From contig NZ_MU078696.1 in assembly GCF_014078525.1 (NCBI RefSeq), forward strand, positions 239,873 to 303,872: a DNA stretch of 64,000 bases, written 5' to 3'. Below are positions 7,840 to 15,760 of this stretch, one piece after another. The notes under the pieces are model-generated. The model saw only the letters and a program-made list of their open reading frames with translations. It did no database searches and had not been told where the DNA came from. The translations under genes and the position numbers were made by a program. The DNA comes from Nitrosopumilus sp. b3. GTDB taxonomy: Archaea > Thermoproteota > Nitrososphaeria > Nitrososphaerales > Nitrosopumilaceae. Numbering within the stretch: the stretch's first letter is position 1; every line of letters starts with the position of its first letter.

Positions 7840-9586
7840 CTGATTTTGCCAAATTTCTAGGATAATCTGGATCTGTGTCCTTTTCGAGTGCTGCATAATA
7901 TGATAGCAGTTGGATGGGAATTATTTCTGAAATTGGATACATTGATTCTTCTACTTTGGAAATCTCTATCCAATAATCATATACGTCGCTTTCTACATCT
8001 GAAATCCCGATAATTTTTGCTCCTCTAGCCTTAATTTCCCTTGCACTAGTTAGGGTATCCGAATATGTTGAGTCATTTGGATTGATGATTAAAACAAAAA
8101 CACTTTCATCCATAAGTGCAAGCGGCCCGTGTTTTAATTCCCCTCCAGGAATTCCTTCTGCATGAATGTATGTAAGCTCTTTTAATTTCAATGCTGCTTC
8201 TATGGCAATTGGATAATGTACTCCTCTTCCCAGAACATAAATGTCTGAAATATTTTTTAATTTTTGGGCCACTATCTGAATTCTTATTGGCTTGTCCAAT
8301 GTTTTTGAAACCGATTCTGAAATCTTGTTAAAATCTATCTTTATTTCATCATTAGTTAGTTTCTCTACTATTTTGTAAATTATTACGAGTTGTGCTGTGA
8401 AACTCTTTGTCGCTGCAACTCCTATTTCTGGTCCACAATTCATTCCAATAACTACATCTGCTTCTCTAGCAAGCGATGATGTTAGCAGATTTACAATAGA
8501 TATGATTTTACACTTTGCTTTTTTAGCAATCTTCACTGCTTCTAATACGTCTGCACTCTCTCCACTCTGAGAAATTGCAATTAATATTGAATTTTCCTCA
8601 ATACTGTCTGGTGAAAACTGAAGTTCACTTGACATGATTGGTTCTACTTTGATTTTGGCATATTTTGAGAACATTTGTTTTGCAATTAATGCTGAATTGT
8701 AACTTGTACCGCTACCTGTAATGTAGATATTTTTTGAATGTCTTAGATAATCTGCAGTTTTTTCAATTGCATCAGCAGTTTTTTCTCCTGCCTTCAAAAT
8801 TGTTTCAGGTTGTTCATAAATTTCTTTTAACGTAAAGTGTGCATAATCTCCTTTATACGCATCTCCAAATTCTTTTGATACTTTGGTAATTCCATATTTT
8901 GCATGATTTCCCTCAAAATCTAAAATTTGAAATTTATCCTTGTCTAAAATTACAAAATTTCCATTTTCCATGTAAATGGCATCATCTGTATATTCAATAA
9001 ATCCTAGAACGTCACTTGATAAAAAGAAATCATCTTTTCCAACTCCGATTATTAACGGTTCATGATATCTTGCTGCTGCAAGCTGACCGTTTTCAAACAT
9101 TGCAACAAAAGCATAATGCCCTTTAATTTCTGAAACTGTTTTAACAATCGTTTCTTTGACATCTCCTGTTAACTCATAATTTTTTTGAAGCAAGTTAGCA
9201 ATTATTTCACTATCTGTTTCACTTTTGAAACTATATCCATCCTTTTCTAATTGCAGTTTTAATTCCTCAAAATTTTCTATAATTCCATTATGTACTATTG
9301 CAATTTTTCCAGAATTACTTGGATGAGGGTGAGCATTTGTATCTGTTACTTTGCCATGTGTTGCCCACCTAGTATGGCCAATGCCAATTTTTCCTGGCAA
9401 TATGTCTAATTGAATTTTTGAATTTACCTCATCGACTTTTCCAATGCCCTTCTTTAATTCAATTTTGTTCTCTGATTCTGTTGCAACTCCAACACTATCG
9501 TATCCACGATATTCCATTCTTTTTAATCCCTTTACGAGAATAGGGGCAGCGCTAATCTTTCCATAATATCCTATAATTGAACACAT
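7826..9586 (-). CDS. glmS: Glutamine-fructose-6-phosphate aminotransferase (isomerizing)
   Basis: GlmS, 586 aa, makes glucosamine-6-phosphate from fructose-6-phosphate and glutamine, feeding UDP-GlcNAc and surface glycan synthesis. The N-terminal nucleophile is Cys2 in MCSIIGYYG. The class II amidotransferase motifs are GIGHTRWATHG (about 68-78) and HNGIIENF. Two SIS sugar-isomerase domains follow, with GSGTSYNSALIAK and SQSGESADVLEA in the first and GRGVHYPIAIEAALKLKE in the second. It ends with AKSVTVK. Its 3' end overlaps the convergent CobT-like gene by 14 bp. Confidence 0.97.
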   Translation of the reverse strand: MCSIIGYYGKISAAPILVKGLKRMEYRGYDSVGVATESENKIELKKGIGKVDEVNSKIQLDILPGKIGIGHTRWATHGKVTDTNAHPHPSNSGKIAIVHNGIIENFEELKLQLEKDGYSFKSETDSEIIANLLQKNYELTGDVKETIVKTVSEIKGHYAFVAMFENGQLAAARYHEPLIIGVGKDDFFLSSDVLGFIEYTDDAIYMENGNFVILDKDKFQILDFEGNHAKYGITKVSKEFGDAYKGDYAHFTLKEIYEQPETILKAGEKTADAIEKTADYLRHSKNIYITGSGTSYNSALIAKQMFSKYAKIKVEPIMSSELQFSPDSIEENSILIAISQSGESADVLEAVKIAKKAKCKIISIVNLLTSSLAREADVVIGMNCGPEIGVAATKSFTAQLVIIYKIVEKLTNDEIKIDFNKISESVSKTLDKPIRIQIVAQKLKNISDIYVLGRGVHYPIAIEAALKLKELTYIHAEGIPGGELKHGPLALMDESVFVLIINPNDSTYSDTLTSAREIKARGAKIIGISDVESDVYDYWIEISKVEESMYPISEIIPIQLLSYYAALEKDTDPDYPRNLAKSVTVK

Positions 9587-9636
9587 GTTATTCTCTCAGA
9601 TATTGGGGTTATTTACTGATAAGCCTATTTTTTTGA

Positions 9637-10242
9637 TTATTCTGTTGAAGAACTTTCATCTTTTGGTGTTTCTTCAGAAGCAGCCTCTACAGTTTCTTCA
9701 GAAGCAGCCTCTACAGTTTCTTCAGAAGGTTCTTTAGATTTTGTATTCTCTAACATTTCTGGAATCTTTGATTCTGGTGTGAAATGAATACTGTCTTCCT
9801 CAGCAACTGTTACTGTGTATGATGGGATGTCTACCTTTCTTTCTCCAATCATAATGTGTCCGTGAATAACTGCCTGTCTTGCTTGATATGGTGTTTTAAA
9901 TCCAAATTTTTTTGTTACAATGGTTTGTAATCTACGTGAAAGTAAATCATTAGCGTTCAGATTGAGTACATCGTCTAATGTAGCACCACTGCTAACTAAC
10001 CCAATCCTTGCAAGTGATTGCATCAAAATTGGTTCTTTTTCTTCCCTAATCTCTTGTCTTAATGCAAGCAACGATCTTGCTTGATGTCTTACACGTGATA
10101 ATTCTGTATGTGCTTTCCATAGTTCTCTTTTTGTTCTTAATCCAAATGTACCAAGAGTTTTGAGCTCTTCCATTTTTAATTCATAATTAAGTGGTCTTTT
10201 TGGTTTTCTCCAAACTCTACGTGGGTATTTTGGATCTCCCAT
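9637..10242 (-). CDS. rps4: 30S ribosomal protein uS4
   Basis: Archaeal uS4, 201 aa, binds 16S rRNA early in small-subunit assembly. The N-terminus GDPKYPRRVWRKPKRPLNYE and the S4 RNA-binding domain around residues 104-160 (LLSRRLQTIVTKKFGF ... QARQAVIHGHIMIGERKVDIPSY) are clear. The last 40 residues form an acidic tail with an exact repeat SEETVEAA encoded by a 24-bp tandem repeat. It follows rps13 by 9 bp, as in the conserved archaeal rps13-rps4 pair. Confidence 0.97.
   Translation of the reverse strand: MGDPKYPRRVWRKPKRPLNYELKMEELKTLGTFGLRTKRELWKAHTELSRVRHQARSLLALRQEIREEKEPILMQSLARIGLVSSGATLDDVLNLNANDLLSRRLQTIVTKKFGFKTPYQARQAVIHGHIMIGERKVDIPSYTVTVAEEDSIHFTPESKIPEMLENTKSKEPSEETVEAASEETVEAASEETPKDESSSTE
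9669..9728 (-). repeat. 24-bp tandem repeat in the rps4 tail
   Basis: Two exact 24-bp units (9669-9692 and 9693-9716) plus a 12-bp partial third copy encode the acidic tail repeat SEETVEAA of uS4. The reading frame is kept. This looks like a recent in-frame slippage or duplication in a disordered tail. Confidence 0.9.
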
Positions 10243-10251
10243 TCAAAACAC

Positions 10252-10800
10252 CTACTCTTTTTTCTCCGCTGCCGGAACTGCTGCTTCTGCTGCCGGAGCT
10301 GCTGCTTCTGCTGCCGGAGCTCCTGCACTTCCCTTCTTTACTGGTGCTGCCATTCCTCCTTTTGCAACTCCCACAGCTCCACCTTTTCTACCTGATGTTC
10401 TAGTTCTTTGACCTCTTACTTTTAGGCCACTAAGGTGACGATAACCTCTCCAGCTTGCAGTTATTCTTTCTCTTTCAATATCGTTTCTTAATGTAAATGG
10501 AATATCTGATGTAAGTAAATGCAAATCAGCTCCTGTCTCAATGTCTTTTCTTCTATTGAGGAACCATGTTGGGAAATTTCCTCCAATAGGATCTGTGATC
10601 AATTTTTCAATTGCTTGAACATTTTCTTCAGTGAGATTTCCGATGTTAGAATTTGTGTCGATCTTTAATGTGTCTAGAATTGCTGTGGCAAAATTATACC
10701 CAATTCCTTTAATCTGAGTCAACCCTACAAGCATTTTTCGCTCTCCTGGGATATCATTACCCACAATCCTTACAATGTGTCTATATTCTTGAGTACTCAA
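10252..10800 (-). CDS. rps13: 30S ribosomal protein uS13
   Basis: Archaeal uS13, 182 aa. The core has [18 protein letters not shown], the helix-hairpin-helix [17 protein letters not shown] and the C-terminal RNA-contact region [37 protein letters not shown], which I give as landmarks at about residues 105-142. A low-complexity Ala/Pro/Glu tail with 7-residue repeats follows. It is first in a two-gene operon with rps4. A TATA-like element 26 bp upstream of the ATG suggests a leaderless mRNA. Confidence 0.97.
   Translation of the reverse strand: MSTQEYRHIVRIVGNDIPGERKMLVGLTQIKGIGYNFATAILDTLKIDTNSNIGNLTEENVQAIEKLITDPIGGNFPTWFLNRRKDIETGADLHLLTSDIPFTLRNDIERERITASWRGYRHLSGLKVRGQRTRTSGRKGGAVGVAKGGMAAPVKKGSAGAPAAEAAAPAAEAAVPAAEKKE
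10268..10330 (-). repeat. 21-bp tandem repeat in the rps13 tail
   Basis: Three consecutive 21-bp units (10268-10288, 10289-10309, 10310-10330), differing at a few bases, encode the tail repeat of pattern AAPAAEA. The frame is preserved. The neighbouring rps4 tail has a separate tandem repeat. Confidence 0.85.
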
Positions 10801-10826
10801 GTATTCAAAAATTCAAAGAAACCCCG

Positions 10827-10846
10827 ATAAAAACCATGCTAGGCAC
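10827..10846 (-). promoter_or_regulatory. rps13-rps4 promoter element, shared with rpoN
   Basis: On the minus strand this reads GTGCCTAGCATGGTTTTTAT. It differs by one base from the element before rpoN (4701-4720). The distance from its TATA-like end to the ATG is 26 bp here and 25 bp at rpoN. That spacing fits BRE/TATA placement for a leaderless transcript, with a conserved extra block (GTGCCTNGCAT) upstream of it. Confidence 0.65.
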
Positions 10847-10921
10847 CAAATTGAATGATTTTTGAATATTTTCAGGTGAATCTAAATTTCAAGACCTTTT
10901 TTGGTAAATTTTTTACACAAA

Positions 10922-11074
10922 TTATCTAAAGTCTTCATCCTCTGTCCAATCATTACCCTGAACATTCCATAAATTACATTTACAGCATTTTTTGATTCCT
11001 CGCTGAGCGTCAATATCTATACAAAAACAATGCTCACCTTTGCCTGATGGATCTTGACTACATAACCTCTGCAT
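10922..11074 (-). CDS. Small cysteine-rich protein, unknown function
   Basis: A 50-codon open frame that I read from an ATG at 11074 to a TAA at 10922. The protein is MQRLCSQDPSGKGEHCFC and onward, with CFC (about 16-18) and CCKC (about 30-33), which together could bind a metal ion, then an acidic end WTEDEDFR. No signal peptide or membrane segment is seen. It fills most of the 355-bp space between rps13 and the winged-helix gene and has codon use like its neighbours. I do not recognise the family; it could be a zinc or iron-sulfur microprotein. Confidence 0.5.
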   Translation of the reverse strand: MQRLCSQDPSGKGEHCFCIDIDAQRGIKKCCKCNLWNVQGNDWTEDEDFR

Positions 11075-11109
11075 AATATTATGAAAACCCCTTTTTCTTA
11101 ATTATCTTA

Positions 11110-11127
11110 TTGGAATAGAAATTCCAA
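11110..11127. promoter_or_regulatory. Perfect inverted repeat before the winged-helix gene
   Basis: TTGGAAT-AGAA-ATTCCAA, 7-bp arms with a 4-bp spacer. It lies 29-46 bp upstream of the ATG at 11156, overlapping where a TATA/BRE region should be. It is a candidate operator for autoregulation by the adjacent regulator. Confidence 0.45.
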
Positions 11128-11155
11128 AAGTTAATAATTTCTAATTTCCATATTT

Positions 11156-11473
11156 ATGCAAATGAGTAATTCTTTTGATAAAGAAAAAGTTGTGGATTGT
11201 ATGTTTGATCCTGTCACTTCTTCAATATTGGCAGAGCTTGAAGATGGTCCCAAAGAATGTTCATTTTTGGCACAAAAATCTTCTATTTCTGAAAATGACG
11301 TCCTTGATAGGCTTTCATATTTAATTGAGCATGAATTTATTTTCAAAAATCCAAATGATGGAAATTACTTACTTTCAGCTAATTCTGAGAAACTCAATGG
11401 CATAATTGAAAATGGTGATAATTTTGATGCTACAATTAGCGGTCTTGAAAAAATGGATAGTTACCTAAACTGA
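11156..11473 (+). CDS. Winged-helix transcriptional regulator-like protein
   Basis: A 105-aa protein with a probable winged helix-turn-helix: VTSSILAELEDGPKECSFLAQKSSISENDVLDRLSYLIEHEFIF spans about residues 21-64, with helix-turn-helix spacing and a wing-like GNYLL. An acidic C-terminus follows. No sensor domain is visible. Two ATGs (11156, 11162) could serve as start. A perfect palindrome lies just upstream. The last 9 bp overlap the convergent membrane protein gene. The regulated genes are unknown. Confidence 0.65.
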   Translation: MQMSNSFDKEKVVDCMFDPVTSSILAELEDGPKECSFLAQKSSISENDVLDRLSYLIEHEFIFKNPNDGNYLLSANSEKLNGIIENGDNFDATISGLEKMDSYLN

Positions 11474-11968
11474 TCTTTTTCTGTTTCTAATACCTAGAAT
11501 TCCAACTACTGCTAATCCAATCATTCCAGCAACAATCACATATACTGGAATAAAACCAAGAACTTTCTTTCCCGAATCCGGTAACGGTCCAATTGCTCCA
11601 AAAACTTGAGATTCTTCATTACTATTGCTTTGAATAATCAATTTGTAAATTCCTGTCTCTAAAACTTCAAATTCTTCTTCAATAGTTTCATCATTAATTT
11701 GGTGTGAAACTATTCCAATATCCAATGGATCCAATATTTTTACAGAAAATGTATTTTCTTGAAAATCTATTATCTGAACTGCGAAAACACCGATGGGAGT
11801 TGTCTGTGAATCAAAATTATTGGAAATTGAAAGTACTTGTTCAGAACTAACTTTGCCATTATTTTGAATAATCCCTTCAAGAATGGCTTGATTTCCTAAT
11901 ACTAGTAGAAATAACCCTATGATGATTAGAACTCCGGAACCAATTACTATCATTCCCGATTTCTGCAC
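11465..11968 (-). CDS. Membrane protein with extracytoplasmic domain, unknown function
   Basis: 167 aa with two membrane segments: an N-terminal one (about 7-27, VIGSGVLIIIGLFLLVLG) and a C-terminal one (about 140-160, FIPVYVIVAGMIGLAVVGIL) followed by the basic stop RNRKRSV. Between them is a roughly 110-residue beta-rich extracytoplasmic domain (EFEVLETGIYKLIIQSNSN). The topology suggests a signal-anchor and a C-terminal anchor. It is upstream of and divergent from the multicopper oxidase gene, sharing its regulatory region. No family recognised. Confidence 0.7.
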   Translation of the reverse strand: MQKSGMIVIGSGVLIIIGLFLLVLGNQAILEGIIQNNGKVSSEQVLSISNNFDSQTTPIGVFAVQIIDFQENTFSVKILDPLDIGIVSHQINDETIEEEFEVLETGIYKLIIQSNSNEESQVFGAIGPLPDSGKKVLGFIPVYVIVAGMIGLAVVGILGIRNRKRSV

Positions 11969-12032
11969 AAAACCTATTTGGTTTTCTTTAGTTTAAACCT
12001 AATTTTTCTACAAATCTGGATGAATTGAGCAT

Positions 12033-12071
12033 AAAAAGTTAGACTAGACTAAAAAAGTTAGCTCAGGTTAA
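12033..12071. promoter_or_regulatory. TTAG repeats upstream of the multicopper oxidase
   Basis: The 10-mer AAAAAGTTAG occurs twice (12033-12042 and 12052-12061), 19 bp apart. The first copy continues into TTAGACTAGACTAA, which resembles the TTAG...CTAA half-sites of DtxR/IdeR-type metal repressors. A TATA-like TTAAATTTAAATA follows directly. It is a candidate metal-responsive operator for the oxidase-ZIP operon. Confidence 0.4.
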
Positions 12072-12128
12072 ATTTAAATAAAGAATTTAATAAATCAACT
12101 CATCCTGAATATCACTCGTTCTCAAACT

Positions 12129-13154
12129 ATGTTTTTAGCAATTACCTTCTTCATTGGGATCTCTATAATCATGATCTTCCCAATTATGTCTCAAGCTCAA
12201 TCTGAGGAAAAAACTTTTGTCACACATACTGGTGCTGTAGTAAAAACTTCTGGAGAGATAATTGATCCTCTTTACGTTGTATCTACTGTTGAATTTGATC
12301 CAATGAACTATTTACGTGATTTCAATTATGGTCGAGTTTCAGAATTATCTGATGGTACAACCTTGAGAGAATACACAATAATTGCAGAAGATGACAAAAT
12401 AATGGAGGTCTCCTCAGGAGTATTCTATAATGTTTGGACTTTTAATGGAACTGTCCCTGGCCCTACAATTAGGGCTACTGAAGGGGATCTTCTTAAAATA
12501 AAATTCATCAACAATGGTCAAAAAGAACATACAATCCACTTCCATGGAATTCATCCTGCAGGAATGGATGGTGTCTTTGAACCTGTAGGTGGAAATGGGG
12601 GACAGTTTGTTTATGAGTTTACTGCAGGTCCTGTAGGAGTTCACCCGTATCATTGCCACGTAATGCCTTTAGAAGAGCACATAGTGCATGGGCTTTATGG
12701 TGTGTTTATTGTTGATCCTAAAGAAGAACGACAACCAGCAGATGAAATGGTTATGGTTCTTAATGGATTGGATACTGACTTTGATACTGAAAATAATTTC
12801 TATGCTGCAAATACTATTCCATTTTATTATCAGCATCACCCTATTCAAATTAACACAAATGAATTAATTCGAATCTATGTAGTCAACATGGTTGAATTTG
12901 ATCCAATAAATAATTTCCATCTGCATGGAAATTTGTATAAGTATTATCCAACAGGAACTGATCTTGTACCTTCATTTTACACTGATATGATTACTCTGTC
13001 CCAAACTGAGCGTGGAATTATGGAATTTGAATATCAATATCCTGGAAAATATCTATTCCATGCTCATAAAGTTGAATTCTCTGAAAAGGGTTGGGTTGGA
13101 ATTTTTTTGGCTAAAGAGAATCTGGATACTCAGGAAGTAAATTATGGAAGTTGA
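12129..13154 (+). CDS. Two-domain multicopper oxidase, exported
   Basis: 341 aa with an N-terminal signal sequence (about 1-25). Two cupredoxin domains are seen. Domain 1 has HFHGIHPAGMDG (about 137-148) and HPYHCHVMPLEEH (about 172-184), where HCH supplies a type 1 Cu Cys and trinuclear-site His. Domain 2 has HLHGNLYKYYP and FHAHKVEFSEKGW, with Ala in place of the Cys, so the blue-copper site is retained only in domain 1. Thaumarchaeal genomes carry several such oxidases, and some are proposed in nitrogen-oxide or copper chemistry; the substrate here is unknown. The stop overlaps the ZIP gene by 11 bp. Confidence 0.9.
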   Translation: MFLAITFFIGISIIMIFPIMSQAQSEEKTFVTHTGAVVKTSGEIIDPLYVVSTVEFDPMNYLRDFNYGRVSELSDGTTLREYTIIAEDDKIMEVSSGVFYNVWTFNGTVPGPTIRATEGDLLKIKFINNGQKEHTIHFHGIHPAGMDGVFEPVGGNGGQFVYEFTAGPVGVHPYHCHVMPLEEHIVHGLYGVFIVDPKEERQPADEMVMVLNGLDTDFDTENNFYAANTIPFYYQHHPIQINTNELIRIYVVNMVEFDPINNFHLHGNLYKYYPTGTDLVPSFYTDMITLSQTERGIMEFEYQYPGKYLFHAHKVEFSEKGWVGIFLAKENLDTQEVNYGS

Positions 13155-14319
13155 AAATTATTCAAAATTGAAAGTTGTTGCTAGTGGAGTTATTCCATTT
13201 GCCTTTCTAATTATCTTAATACTGTATATTTTTGGGCCAGGCGCAAGTTTACTTGATCTTGGAATTCCTTTACCCGAAATTACTATTGAACGAGTAAGTT
13301 TCATTGATTCTGAAATCCAAGCTACGGTTAGGAATACTGGCCCAATTCCAGTTGAAATAGTAATGGCTGATGTTAATGATAGAATTCAACCTGCTGCAGT
13401 AGAGCCTGATAGATTTCTTGAAAGATATGAAACCACACTAGTACGAATTCCTTTTGAATGGAATGAAGCAGAACCATACATTATTGGAATAACCATCGAG
13501 GATGGAACAAGATTTGAGAAAAAAATCGAAGCTGCTGCATTTGCACTTGAACCCTCTATTGATCTTGTTGTATTTTTTGCAATAATTGGAACATATGTTG
13601 GAATTATTCCTGTAATGATAGGTCTACTCTGGCTTCCATTCATTAAAAAAATTAGCAAGCAAAAATATTATTTCTTTTTGGCTTTAACTATTGGATTGCT
13701 GCTCTTCTTGGCAATTGATTCGATTGAAGAAGCATTGGAAGTTTCAAATGAGAATCTGGCTAAAAGCTTCAATGGTTCATTACTTGTTGCAACTGTTGTG
13801 GTCTTATCTTTTCTTGGATTGTATTATTCTGGAAATAAACTTGTCAAAAAAGCTGATTCGTCCAAACTTGCTAAACCAGTTGCAATTGCATTAATGATTT
13901 CTATTGGAATTGGATTGCACAATTTTGGTGAAGGCCTTGCCATAGGGGCCTCAGTTGGCTTAGGTTCTATTGCTTTTAGTACATTTTTGATTGTAGGTTT
14001 TGCCTTGCATAATACTACTGAAGGGATTGCAATTGCAGCTCCTATGTCAAAAGGAAAATTGATGATTGGCAAGCTTGCTGCATTGGGTATTATCGCTGGA
14101 TCTCCTGCAATTTTTGGTGCCTGGGTTGGAGGATTTGCATACTCCCCATTTTCATCTGTAATATTTCTGGCAATTGGGGCTGGTGCAATATTTCAGGTAA
14201 TTTTTGTCATCATGAAATGGATTCGAGAAGAAAATGAGAATAATATGTCTAGTTTTTCAGTTGTGTCTGGGATTGCCATGGGAATGATAGTCATGTATCT
14301 AACTGGTATTCTGGTTTAG
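13144..14319 (+). CDS. ZIP-family metal transporter with extracytoplasmic N-terminal domain
   Basis: 391 aa. A first membrane segment (about 12-32) is followed by an extracytoplasmic beta domain of about 100 residues, then the ZIP bundle. The metal-site helices carry HNFGEGLAIGAS (about 259-270) and HNTTEGIAIAAP (about 290-301), the classic HNxxE-type ligands of the family. It probably imports Zn or another divalent metal. The extra N-terminal domain is unusual for short ZIPs. It overlaps the oxidase gene and ends 4 bp into the convergent CDF exporter gene. Confidence 0.92.
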   Translation: MEVENYSKLKVVASGVIPFAFLIILILYIFGPGASLLDLGIPLPEITIERVSFIDSEIQATVRNTGPIPVEIVMADVNDRIQPAAVEPDRFLERYETTLVRIPFEWNEAEPYIIGITIEDGTRFEKKIEAAAFALEPSIDLVVFFAIIGTYVGIIPVMIGLLWLPFIKKISKQKYYFFLALTIGLLLFLAIDSIEEALEVSNENLAKSFNGSLLVATVVVLSFLGLYYSGNKLVKKADSSKLAKPVAIALMISIGIGLHNFGEGLAIGASVGLGSIAFSTFLIVGFALHNTTEGIAIAAPMSKGKLMIGKLAALGIIAGSPAIFGAWVGGFAYSPFSSVIFLAIGAGAIFQVIFVIMKWIREENENNMSSFSVVSGIAMGMIVMYLTGILV

Positions 14320-15668
14320 ACAGGTTCTGGATGTATTGTAATTACTGAATTCTTTATTTTTGTCCTGATTTCATGCTCTATCTCTGAAATCAAATCATGA
14401 ACTTTTTCAATTGATAGTTTTCTATCAAAGGAACAATCGATATCAATTTTTAGAATATTCTCAAAATTTAAAGAGACTATCCTTCCGATTTTTTTAATTT
14501 CTGAATATTTCTCTAGTATTCTTTTAATTTGATTTTCAGTAATTTTATCCTCCAAGTTCAAATTTTCTGGTATTTTAACAAAAGGCTCTAGATGAATTGT
14601 AGCGTGCACTATCTCTGGAATATTTTTTTGAATCTCTTCTTCAATAATTTCAGAAATTTTATGAGCAGATAAAAGATTCATTTCTCTGTCTACCATTACA
14701 TGTAAATTTGAAAATGTTTTTCCTTTGGATTTATGTGTGCTTACATTGTGAACTTCTTCTACTCCTTCAACTCCTTTTGCAATTTCTTGAATTTTTGCAT
14801 CTAGGGGAACATCTTGCCAATTAGGTTCAAAATGTATAGTAATTGTTGAATTTGATATTTTATTTTTTATGTTGGCCTCAACATTGTTGCTTATTTCATG
14901 CGCTTTATCAAAACTTGTATCTCCTCTCAATGAGATTGTAATATCTGCAAAAATTGTCTCACCTGATCTTCTCATCAAAATTGGATCTGCATTAATTACG
15001 CCATCCGTAGACATTGCAATTTCTTTTACATTCTTTACAAGTTCTGGTGAAATAATGTCAGTTAAATCAAGTGCAGTTTTGTAGACTAATTTGATGCTGA
15101 GTATGGCTAACAATCCACCAAGTATTAGCGCTGCCACAAAGTCTCCGAAATATAATCCGTATGAAACAAGAACTATTCCAATTATTGCAACTAGAGTAGA
15201 CCCAAGATCCATAAAGGCGTGATAGAAATCTGCTTTGAGAGTAGCCCCGCCAATTTTTTTAATTGATTTCCTTAAAAGACCAATTCTGAAAATATCAATA
15301 CCAATTGTGTATAACCCCGCAGTGATTGCAAATAATCCTGGTAATATTGTTGGGGGTGGACTTTGTAATCTATGAATTGATTCGTAAATAAAAAAACACG
15401 CAATCAAAAAAATTGCTATTCCTCCAATCATGCCTCCCAACGATTCGATTTTTCCATGTCCATAGGTGTGCTCTGCATCAGCTGGCTTCATTGCCATTCT
15501 TGCAGCTAAAAGTAAGACCAAGGTTACCACACTATCCAATAATGCATGAATGCCATCTGTAATTAGGGCTAGACTATTTGAGATTAAACCAAAAATCAAT
15601 TCTACTAAAAATGCCGAAAATATAGCTAACAATGAAATTTGTAATACTTTGGTCCTTTGCACAAACAT
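14316..15668 (-). CDS. Cation diffusion facilitator transporter with three C-terminal domains
   Basis: 450 aa. The membrane part (about 1-200) has the metal-site motifs DGIHALLD in TM2 and YHAFMD in TM5 (HxxxD in both), typical of zinc-exporting CDF proteins. The cytoplasmic part is much longer than usual: three tandem ferredoxin-like domains end in ITIHFEP (about 278), TIHLEP (about 362) and ITIHPEP (about 445). Most CDFs have one. It faces the ZIP importer tail-to-tail with a 4-bp overlap, so importer and exporter of divalent metals are adjacent. Confidence 0.92.
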   Translation of the reverse strand: MFVQRTKVLQISLLAIFSAFLVELIFGLISNSLALITDGIHALLDSVVTLVLLLAARMAMKPADAEHTYGHGKIESLGGMIGGIAIFLIACFFIYESIHRLQSPPPTILPGLFAITAGLYTIGIDIFRIGLLRKSIKKIGGATLKADFYHAFMDLGSTLVAIIGIVLVSYGLYFGDFVAALILGGLLAILSIKLVYKTALDLTDIISPELVKNVKEIAMSTDGVINADPILMRRSGETIFADITISLRGDTSFDKAHEISNNVEANIKNKISNSTITIHFEPNWQDVPLDAKIQEIAKGVEGVEEVHNVSTHKSKGKTFSNLHVMVDREMNLLSAHKISEIIEEEIQKNIPEIVHATIHLEPFVKIPENLNLEDKITENQIKRILEKYSEIKKIGRIVSLNFENILKIDIDCSFDRKLSIEKVHDLISEIEHEIRTKIKNSVITIHPEPV

Positions 15669-15760
15669 TTTCTTATTTTTTAATAATTCTAATCATGTAT
15701 TACAAGTTTCTAAGAATAAAAGATACGACAACATTATTTGTGATAAAGTGATTTTTTGCA

